From Agelas oroides (taxonomy: Eukaryota; Porifera; Demospongiae; Agelasida; Agelasidae): a DNA stretch of 64,000 nt. The translations under genes were made by a program, and so were the position numbers. How positions within the stretch are numbered: position 1 is the stretch's first letter; the number at the start of each line of letters is the position of its first letter. The notes beneath the pieces were generated by a model. That model was not told the DNA's origin. It was given only the letters and a program-made list of their open reading frames with translations, and did not search any database. The stretch covers positions 31,714,640 through 31,778,639 of the forward strand of contig OX422183.1 in assembly GCA_949130485.1 (NCBI GenBank), given 5' to 3'. Shown here in pieces: positions 55,872 through 64,000 of the stretch.

Positions 55872-57617
55872 GCCTTCCGACAAGTACTTACCTGTACTGG
55901 ATTCTTAATAAGAGAACAACTTTTTACATTACAGTCATAATAGACATTGATAACAAGCTAAATTTGCACACAACCACAACAATAGAGTTATGTATGCATC
56001 TCCACAAATATATGCTGTGATGCAGAATTTCATTACACTACAATGATTAGGACTTATTTGCATTTTATTTGCATTTTCGCCAATCATTTTAGCTATACAA
56101 GTCAAAACTGGACAGTGTGAGGCTCGCTACTTACTACTGCTTTATGCTGGTATTTTTCTTTCGTTTGTCAACCGTTGCAACCACCTTGTAATACAGTAAG
56201 TACTGCAGTGGATAATGCATGCAAAGACCCAGGCCCGGGATAACACTATGTATATAGCACCAAAGTCATATGCAGGCTATATACCGGCTGTAGTCTCTTG
56301 TGCGGGTAGTCATTTGGATCAATTTGAGCCAAAATGCCTGCATGGAATAACACTATTAAGTCTTACATTCTTTAGGTGGAATCTGATAAACATAGAAGGG
56401 ACTCCGAGGGTTTGTTAAAGTTGGTTTGCTCTCTAGTACAAACACTTCAGAACTCTCATCCTCAGACAAGAGAACAAAGCTACATATTACACTGTACCTG
56501 AAAATGTAGAGAATGCATTTAGTATACCAAGGACTATAGATTTTCACATTGAGGAGGCCCAGACAGAACTGCATATGTAACTGTGTTCAAGTCATGCTCA
56601 GAGAGCCAGCACTCATGCAAATGACTTACTAGGTATCGGATGACATGAACATGCAATGTAGTACATAATCGAAAGTCATAAGACTTAACCACAAGCAACC
56701 TATGAGTTTATACTGATGTGAGTTAGTAATGCATGGTTTGAAATATATGTACAATTTTTCTGTATGTACAATGTACATGTACATCTGCACTTACACTTGT
56801 TTGTAACCATTGATCTGGTTTGTACAACCTTGAGGATTAGGTGTGGTATCAGCCTGATAAGGCTTTTAACTAATAAAGCACACATTCTACCTACAAGCAA
56901 ACAGGGCTCAGGAGAAAATAAAGTAGCCACAACTACATCACACTCACATGCAAAGACATACACATCTAACTGTACCATGCATCAAATGTAAAACAAAAAC
57001 CTACTTTTTTTGACAGGGTTGACTGGTACTAACAAAAACAGTGGCATGTAACAGTGAAATGATCGTGGAAACAACTATTGTGTGGTTAGTCAGTGTGGAC
57101 ATGATGTGAGAATTTCATGGCAGAAACAGTTGCACATGTATCAATGAATGGTTATGGAAACAAATGTCGTGCAGTTGTGGAATCATGAAGATTTGACGGA
57201 GGTGCATGTACCTAGATTACAAAACAACTATTTTGTGGTTACTCAATGTGGACTTGTTGGCAGAAACGGTTGTGCATATAACAATGAAGACCACTATTGT
57301 GTGCTCAGTCAATATGGACTTCTGATGAAAGAAACGGTCGTGCATTTGATAGTTGAAAGTTGCACAGTTGGTCAATATCATCTTGTACTTTTGCAAAAAC
57401 ATTGGTGGAATCACACAAACTATACTATCTGTATCAAAACAATTTATAAAAACACTTTCAGTTTGTCCTCCCAATATAAGTCCGAAAGTGTAATGAGACG
57501 TGGTAAAGAGCAAAGTTTGTCAGGGTGTGACTAAACAAGATACTGTCTATCATTATATACATGTATACCTTTAGATTTGGAAGAGAGCACTGAATCCAGA
57601 AGAAACCAAATGCCAAA
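55872..57617. other. Spacer before the last array gene
   Basis: 55872-56250 matches the 3' flank of copy 3 and similarity decays after that. 57030-57450 is a degenerate tandem repeat of roughly 65-70 bp (GTGGAAACAACTATTGTGTG, GTCAGTGTGGAC). A promoter-like TATATAC lies near 57556. No gene. Confidence 0.5.
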
Positions 57618-60600
57618 ATGCTCTTTGACTGGCTACATGTGTTGTCCTACCTCCTCCTGCTATCCTGGACTGCCACAGCGGAACAGTTCTATGTTGTACC
57701 CAGCGATAGCACAAGTTGCCCCACGGATCCTTGCTACAGTCTGACTGATGTAGCACAAAACTCATCAAGGTATTTTGCATCTAACACAGTCATCATATTC
57801 TTAGCTGGAAACCACCAAACAAATATCACTGAGGATCTCAGTGTGCTGATCAAGGATGTGAGAAATATCTCCATGATTGGATATGACCATACCAACAACA
57901 ACTCAAAGAGTGTTATCCAGTGTACCGGACCGTTAGGATTTGCATTCATAAATGTCACAGCAGTCAAGATTGCAAAACTGACATTTAATTTCTGTGGGGC
58001 ACTTTTTCCCTCAGCATTCACAGACAAAGAAATATTTGTGTATCCTCGTGACTTCAGAACCAAAATAAATGTCAAACAAGTGACATTCTACTTCCTGCAT
58101 ACAATTAATGTAACCATCTCCAAAGTGGCTATAGTCAAGTCCACAGGGGCAGGGTTACTGGGAATCAACATGTTCGGACTTTCAAACATCTCACAGACTT
58201 TATTTAGTAGTAACAGACCAAACTGCTTGATAATCTTTCTGGAAACTCCCTCCACCTCACAAGCAATTCCAGCCACTCATCTGAACATTGAAGTTTCACA
58301 TGTAACATTAGGAAAAGCACCAAAATATTATAGCAGGTGTCCTGGTTGTTCCACTGGACTTGCAATTACACTAGCGCAGACTACATACAATGTACATATT
58401 TACATAAACAACATTAAAATGCATAGGAATAATAAAATAAGAGGATGGTGGTACGGAAATCTTCATTTCTTCGTTGAAAATTGGGAATGTCACTGTTCTG
58501 TAATTCAAGCAAAACAAATTACAAGCACTAATAAAGTGAAGTGGGGGGATACAACACGAATATATCTAAAATCTAATGGCACTTTACCTACCTGCAACTG
58601 CTCAAAAGAAGAGGAATATACAGTGAAAATTTCAGATAGTTACTTTGAGGGGGTAGGCATATTGATAGATACAGATAGCAAATACCCCCGGTACTGTGAC
58701 ACTCAAATAAAACTGCAGAACTTTACTGTGCAAAACAGCTCAACATTTCCATTGCGCATCGGAAAAATGAAATCCATTGAATTGCAAGATGTGAAATTTG
58801 TCTATAATCATAATAAAGGAATATTATCATACAACAGCAACATCACAGCTTCTGGAAGATGTCACTTCATTAACAACACCGGCAACAGAGGTATAGTTTT
58901 GTTAACTGAAAGCACAATATCTTTTGATAGAGAATCAGATGTTAAATTCAATGAAAATAAGGTGCAACTAGCAGTAGTGATTCTTGCAAACAACTCTACA
59001 ATAAAGTTTCAACAAACAGCAGAATTGGTGGGAAATGAAGGCAGAGTAGGTGGTGCTATAGCACTGTTTGATGATTCTCAACTGGTTTTTGGGGAGCAAA
59101 GTAACACCACTTTCCTGAGAAACTATGCACAGCAGGATGGTGGTGCTATATTGATTGATGGTTCAACAATGGTTGTGGAACCAGAAGCAAGGGTACAATT
59201 CATTGGCAATGAAGCCTATAATGGTGGAGCACTAGCACTGCAAAATAATGCCAACATCACTTTAAAATCACACAGTCAAATCATCTTCCTAAAAAATCAT
59301 GCCCAGCAAAATGGAGGCGCCTTGTATGTAGAGGCACCCATACTTAAATTTCATTCCTATTTTAATATTCAGAGGGTTAAGTGTTTTCTTCGACTATCAC
59401 AAAAGATTAGTTCACAAACATTACCAACTATGATATTTTCAAACAACACTGCTGTTTCTGCCGGTAGTAGCCTTTATGGTGGATGGGTTAATCTTTGTAG
59501 CACTGGTGCATCTATACATCGTAATAACACTTTCAAGGTATTGTTTCACTTTCAAGAAGCTCTTTCCCAACTATCACCAGTCTCTTCAAATCCCACAAGG
59601 GTTTGTGTGTGTATCAATGATCTTCCTGACTGCAACATCACCCACTACAATGTCACAGCCTACCCTGGTGAGACATTTCAAATACCTGCAGTTGCAGTAG
59701 GACAAATGTTTGGAACTGTGCCATTTACAGTACACAGTAGATTCTCTCAAATCAACAACCCACCACAAATAAAAGCATTACAGAGAACACAAAAACTGAG
59801 AGGAACATGTACAAATCTCATATACACCATTGCATCAAGCCATCAAATTGAAGAGATGATATTGAGAGTAGACAAACTTGATAAGCTACCTGCCGAATAT
59901 ATTATTCAATATACAGGTAAATACGAACTTCCTCTTGTACTCAGAAACCTGCACTTGCATATCCAACTGAATCCTTGTCCATTAGGGTTTGTGTTGAACA
60001 TTTCTGTATGCACCTGCGACCCACAACTAACCCAAAGTGGAATAAACTGCAGTATTGATACCCAGAAGGTCTACAGACAATCCTCCAAGTGGATCAGCGC
60101 AACATTCAAAAATACTTCACAGTATGGAGTCCTAGTCCATGAGCACTGCCCATTTGACTACTGTAAGCCTGAAAGCTTTGATCTCAACTTAGAGGACCCA
60201 GATGAACAGTGTGCATTCCACCGCTCTGGCATTCTCTGTGGAGCATGTCAGAACAACCTAAGCCATGTCTTTGGAACATCTGCATGTAGGGAGTGCTCAA
60301 GTCTGTGGGCCTTGCTTTGGGTTCCAGTCATTGCCTTAGCTGGGTTAGCTCTAGTGGTGCTTTTGATTGTGCTAAACCTCACTGTGTCTGTGGGAACAAT
60401 CAATGGACTCATCTTCTATGCTAACATAGTGAGAGCCAACCATGCTACTTTCTTCCCTCCCAACACAACCAACTCATTCCTCAGCTGGTTCATAGCCTGG
60501 ATCAACCTAGACCTTGGTATTGAGACCTGTTTCTACAATGGACTAGATGCTTATGTCAAGACATGGCTGCAGTTTGCCTTTCCACTCTACATCTGGTTGA

Positions 60601-61541
60601 TAGTTGTGCTTATTATTGGCTTCAGCCACTATTTCAATAAAATAGCAAAGTTGAGTGGCAGTAATGCAGTACAGGTCCTAGCAACACTCTTCCTTCTATC
60701 TTACGCTAAACTTCTTCGAATCATTATCACTGTGTTTTCATTCACAGTAGTCAAATACCCTGACAAAACAGTAAAAGTCTGGCTTTATGATGGAAATGTG
60801 AAATACCTAGAAGGAAAGCACATTCCACTCCTTGTAGCGGCAGTGGCAATACTCCTAGCCATTTCTGTACCTTACACTGGAGTGCTTCTGTTCATCCAGT
60901 GTTTTCAGAAGCTCTCCAGCCATAAGCTATTTTCATGGGTACACAAACTGAAGCCACTTTTTGATGCATACACTGGACCCTACAAAGACAGGCACCGCTA
61001 CTGGACTGGACTACTTCTGCTAGTTCGTGCTGCGCTCTTCCTTATTTTCTCAGTAAATGCTATCGCCAACCCTGTAGTTAACCTATTGGCTATCACCTTA
61101 ACTGCATTCTCTCTTATAACACTTGGGGTAGTTGCTGGCCGAGTCTACAAAACATGGATTCTAAACACCATAGAGTATTCATATCTCCTCAACCTTGGTG
61201 TTCTTTCATGTGCAACATTATACATGAGGGCAAACGATCAAGAAGACTCTGGGGGAGCTACGGGCCACGGTCAGAAGGAAGTTGTGTATACCTCAGTTGC
61301 CATTGCTCTAGTTACATACAAAGTCATAGTAGTGATGCACATTTTGAAGAAAGCAAAATCCTTCCCACAGTGCAACAGACTATTTTCAGAAAGCATCACC
61401 TCAAAGCTCTCAAAAGTGAGGAAAAAGGCTACCTTAGCCATGGAGCGTAAGCATCATCACAGTCCCCTTCCCACTCCAGCAGTCAGTCCAACTTCAATTC
61501 AACTGCGTGAATCACTACTTGAATACTGTGCCGATGACTAA
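57618..61541 (+). CDS. Beta-helix / multi-pass membrane protein, array copy 8 (intact, 1,307 aa)
   Basis: The most divergent intact copy. The signal peptide (MLFDWLHVLSYLLLLSWTATA) precedes EQFYVVPSDSTSC. The ectodomain shows GGAIALFDDSQLVF, GGAILIDGS, GGALALQNN and GGALYVE turns. The Cys-rich module has HCPFDYCKPESFDLNLEDPD. The first membrane segments match the family closely. From about residue 995 onward the loops change (WLIVVLIIGFSHYFNKIAKL, and a loop RANDQEDSGGATGHG absent elsewhere), although KPLFDAYTGPYKDRHRYW is kept. The tail ends SIQLRESLLEYCADD. It is the only copy whose membrane half is clearly not homogenised with the others. Function unknown. Confidence 0.9.
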   Translation: MLFDWLHVLSYLLLLSWTATAEQFYVVPSDSTSCPTDPCYSLTDVAQNSSRYFASNTVIIFLAGNHQTNITEDLSVLIKDVRNISMIGYDHTNNNSKSVIQCTGPLGFAFINVTAVKIAKLTFNFCGALFPSAFTDKEIFVYPRDFRTKINVKQVTFYFLHTINVTISKVAIVKSTGAGLLGINMFGLSNISQTLFSSNRPNCLIIFLETPSTSQAIPATHLNIEVSHVTLGKAPKYYSRCPGCSTGLAITLAQTTYNVHIYINNIKMHRNNKIRGWWYGNLHFFVENWECHCSVIQAKQITSTNKVKWGDTTRIYLKSNGTLPTCNCSKEEEYTVKISDSYFEGVGILIDTDSKYPRYCDTQIKLQNFTVQNSSTFPLRIGKMKSIELQDVKFVYNHNKGILSYNSNITASGRCHFINNTGNRGIVLLTESTISFDRESDVKFNENKVQLAVVILANNSTIKFQQTAELVGNEGRVGGAIALFDDSQLVFGEQSNTTFLRNYAQQDGGAILIDGSTMVVEPEARVQFIGNEAYNGGALALQNNANITLKSHSQIIFLKNHAQQNGGALYVEAPILKFHSYFNIQRVKCFLRLSQKISSQTLPTMIFSNNTAVSAGSSLYGGWVNLCSTGASIHRNNTFKVLFHFQEALSQLSPVSSNPTRVCVCINDLPDCNITHYNVTAYPGETFQIPAVAVGQMFGTVPFTVHSRFSQINNPPQIKALQRTQKLRGTCTNLIYTIASSHQIEEMILRVDKLDKLPAEYIIQYTGKYELPLVLRNLHLHIQLNPCPLGFVLNISVCTCDPQLTQSGINCSIDTQKVYRQSSKWISATFKNTSQYGVLVHEHCPFDYCKPESFDLNLEDPDEQCAFHRSGILCGACQNNLSHVFGTSACRECSSLWALLWVPVIALAGLALVVLLIVLNLTVSVGTINGLIFYANIVRANHATFFPPNTTNSFLSWFIAWINLDLGIETCFYNGLDAYVKTWLQFAFPLYIWLIVVLIIGFSHYFNKIAKLSGSNAVQVLATLFLLSYAKLLRIIITVFSFTVVKYPDKTVKVWLYDGNVKYLEGKHIPLLVAAVAILLAISVPYTGVLLFIQCFQKLSSHKLFSWVHKLKPLFDAYTGPYKDRHRYWTGLLLLVRAALFLIFSVNAIANPVVNLLAITLTAFSLITLGVVAGRVYKTWILNTIEYSYLLNLGVLSCATLYMRANDQEDSGGATGHGQKEVVYTSVAIALVTYKVIVVMHILKKAKSFPQCNRLFSESITSKLSKVRKKATLAMERKHHHSPLPTPAVSPTSIQLRESLLEYCADD

Positions 61542-62222
61542 AATTAATACTTCAACTCATACATGCAGTTCAAACAGTAGTAATATACTGCATCACCATT
61601 GCCATACATGTATCACCCTTACAATACATCATCCACTTGTATACATACTACCAAACACAGCACACTGTTTTAACCAACACTAGCAATAAAACTGCATACT
61701 ATAGACGCATCACATGTAATTTGCATTTGTTGTAATACCGAGCACATTATTTTATTCCTTGATGTAACACTCTATCATCCACATAGTTGTGTAAATAGTA
61801 ATTGACTTACCTTTTTGTGTGTGTACCAACTACATAAGTACACAATGTATATCCATTACTTTGTCACAGCCTTTGGTATACATGTACCCACATATCAATT
61901 CCATTGTGATCTCTTGTGGTGAAAACATATTCCAAAAGAATTCCTTCCTTTAATTAGGCTTAAGGACAGAAAAGCAGCCAAGTCAGATAAAAGTAATGCA
62001 TTATTGTAGCTTCACAGCAAGACTGCAATAATGTGAACATGCAGAAATTAACTTCTATGTGCAAGAAGAGGTTGGACATGTTGATGTATTATATTGCAAA
62101 ACATTTCTTGCAACATAATCATTCACTCTTATATAATGTTTGTGCATGATCCCACTGCTAGGTCATACACAACATGTATACAAACATCTTTAATGCATAA
62201 AACTAATGTGGATTTTGTTTAC
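61542..62222. other. 3' flank of the last array gene
   Basis: AT-rich, no convincing gene on either strand, no clear repeats. Confidence 0.5.
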
Positions 62223-62359
62223 CTGAAGCTCCTGAGGCCCATCACTTCCATCTACAGTCATCAGTCGGAAGTTCCCCTCACCCCCTGTGTTAGCACACTC
62301 CAACATGATCACCTTTGTGCTGCCAGCTAGACAGTAGCCACAGTCCAGTGTACTTGGCA
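62223..62359 (-). CDS. Exon of an ASH/MSP-domain protein, first half of the domain
   Basis: 137 bp with an acceptor (TTCTCATTCAG ending at 62360) and a donor (GTAAAC from 62222). It encodes PSTLDCGYCLAGSTKVIM, then LECANTGGEGNFRLM and an acidic end. This is the classic opening of an ASH domain: LDFG..xxG, a beta strand, NxGxxxxF. It begins after one base of a codon, as supplied by the exon at 63845-63914, and ends in phase 0, as needed by the exon at 473-647. Confidence 0.6.
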
Positions 62360-62398
62360 CTGAATGAGAATAGTAATAGCTCTGATGCACATCACACA

Positions 62399-62724
62399 TA
62401 GCCTTGTTCCCAGGCCTTCCCACCATCCAGTTTTTGATTGCTTGCAGTATATAAAAACGGAGGGGAAGGCCTGGTCCATTATAGCACGTGAATGACGCTT
62501 TGTCTACCTAGGTAGACAGAGGGGGGAGGGGTCCCTAATCGAAAAAACAAGCTTGAGGCCTTATCTTGTAGTTTCTGCCCCAAGTGCTGGAGTTTCGAAC
62601 GTTCGCGAAGCGAAAGACGTACCACTCCTGTTCCAAAACGAAGAACGAGTGCACGAAATGCGTCATTCACGTGATAAAATGGACCAAACTTTCCCCTTCA
62701 GTGGGAAGGCCTGGGAAGAGGCTA
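62399..62724. mobile_element. MITE, 326 bp, same family as 43697-44321
   Basis: Termini TAGCCTTGTTCCCAGGC and CCTGGGAAGAGGCTA are inverted repeats. The flanks are CATCACACA on both sides (62390-62398 and 62725-62733). The interior differs and is shorter. It lies in the intron of the ASH-domain gene. Confidence 0.8.
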
Positions 62725-62733
62725 CATCACACA

Positions 62734-63844
62734 CTGAAACACCAAGATGTAGTCAATCTCACCTAAGTATTGACAGACTTACACTGACCAGTACATATTG
62801 TAAAGATGAACTGGGCAGCTGTGAAATCAGTCCTCTTCCAACTCAAGCCATCTTCCTTTTCCACTTTTTTTTCTTTTTGTACGAGGCTAACCGCATCCCA
62901 AGTGGAAAGAAAACGGTGTCTTGAATGCAGGTGGACAAATCAGCCTGTCCTGCCATAAAGAAGTCATCAAGCTAACCCACTAGCTACACATAGTGTGGAA
63001 GCCTAGCTAGGTTAGGGCAAAAGTGGAACAGGGAACAGAGAATCAGAGATAGATAGTTTGTAGAATCTTGTGTCACCATGCATAGGTCCCATTTCATGAT
63101 GGCAAATTTTTGGCCCTGTATAGTCTCCATGGATTACCTCTCAGGCTTAGTGCTTTAACTGAAGATACTTCTGTATCCAGCTGTGGTGCCAAACTTCACG
63201 CGAATGTATGGGAGTGAATGGAGAAGCCTTGCAGGAGCGCAAAGTTTATAAAAAGCCATATCTTTTACTACAAGTCACGTGAGAATCCGTATCAGGTACT
63301 ACAAGTCACGTGCACTCACTCGTCTGAACGTGCAATGAGGGTTTGTGTGATAAAATCATTATCACCATAGTACCAAGCTATACTGGAAAAAAAGTCACTC
63401 GTTTGTTGCCGTTGGCATTGTTACTCATGCTTCACACTCGTAACAATACAGACAGCAACAAACTCATGATGTTTTCCGATATACCTTTGTATTATGGTGA
63501 TACCTATTTCTTGTCTTTCCGCTTGGGCTGCAATTACTGCTACCACACAATTGCTACATGGACATGACCCTCAACTCAAGACAGAATGTAAACACACTAG
63601 TCTAGAACAACTATATGTTCCTAGTTGAATGCAGTACAGCGTGGGGCAAGCCTGAGTGTCTACCTATTAAATCCACATGTATCTAAAATCTAAAATCTAA
63701 ACAAACACAGGTAGAAGGGTGATAGATTGTTACTTGGAAGCCAAAAGCAGACCATACCAGACTCACATACAGGCATTTATCCTAGCCACAGAGCGATTGC
63801 ATATATTCACTGTAACAAATTTAAGTGCATGGGTTTTGTCATAC
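62734..63844. other. Intron of the minus-strand ASH-domain gene
   Basis: No exon-like segment recognised between the MITE and the exon at 63845. The ORFs at 62553-62924 and 63343-63567 resemble no family I know. Confidence 0.4.
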
Positions 63845-63914
63845 GTGTAAGCTCAGGGGCAGGTCTCACTCCTTTGAGGGGCACAGACAAACAATGCCCA
63901 CAGTAGGACAGCAC
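63845..63914 (-). CDS. Exon of an ASH/MSP-domain protein, linker before the domain
   Basis: 70 bp, preceded by a pyrimidine-rich acceptor (TCTACTTCCACTATCTCAG) and followed by GTATGA. It reads VLSYCGHCLSVPLKGVRPAP then ELT, leaving one base that completes a Leu codon with the exon at 62359. The joint becomes ELT-L-PSTLDCGYC. The phase match and sense of the joined peptide are the main support. Confidence 0.5.
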
Positions 63915-64000
63915 CTGAGATAGTGGAAGTAGAACAGAAAACAAAAAAACTATGTTTTAAAAATCCTTCATCCTTTGAGAGTAGTTTCAAATGAGTGAGA

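Noticed and set aside
1-64000. tRNA or rRNA genes
   Set aside because: I saw no cloverleaf with A and B boxes and no rRNA-like segment, although a covariance search was not possible.

Overview
The window looks like animal nuclear DNA, most probably from a sponge (Porifera). The sequence shows an AT-rich genome, spliceosomal introns with GT-AG borders, eukaryotic transposons, and a tandem family of very large single-exon genes. The sponge assignment is inference from my general impression of such expanded families, not something I could test.

The core is a head-to-tail array on the + strand of about 1,300-residue membrane proteins. Each has a signal peptide, a long N-glycosylation-rich beta-helix-like ectodomain with GGAI/GGAL turns, a Cys-rich juxtamembrane module, about eight to nine membrane segments and a short conserved tail. 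Five copies are intact: 8976-12890, 15819-19718, 22494-26387, 45125-49039 and 57618-61541. Three are full length but broken: 2414-6242 (8-bp deletion), 28730-32544 (N-terminal frameshift) and 51970-55871 (stop plus 2-bp insertion). Two are short 5' fragments near 8.2 kb and 43.6-44.5 kb.

The array grew by repeated duplication. The block from the first gene to about 20.1 kb recurs from about 30 kb to 56.2 kb, including a fragment, an intact gene, a Crypton-like element and another gene. The second block later received a 9,134-bp transposon (32663-41796, TSD AACAAT; the empty site is visible at 6355-6360). That transposon encodes a spliced HECT ubiquitin ligase on + and a spliced DDE integrase on -. 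Both genes begin in the long terminal inverted repeats, so they share a first exon.

Other mobile DNA: two Crypton-like tyrosine-recombinase elements (one frameshifted, one intact), a 5'-truncated Penelope-like element with a GIY-YIG tail, a MITE family with 9-bp target duplications, and a nested fold-back insertion in the right arm of the large transposon.

Three phase-compatible exons on the - strand (63845-63914, 62223-62359, 473-647) together encode an ASH/MSP-like domain of a cilium-type protein. If they are one gene, the whole array and all its transposons lie inside a single intron of about 61.6 kb. The biological role of the membrane-protein family is not known to me; a variable ectodomain on a homogenised membrane half suggests a surface recognition or adhesion role, which is inference only.
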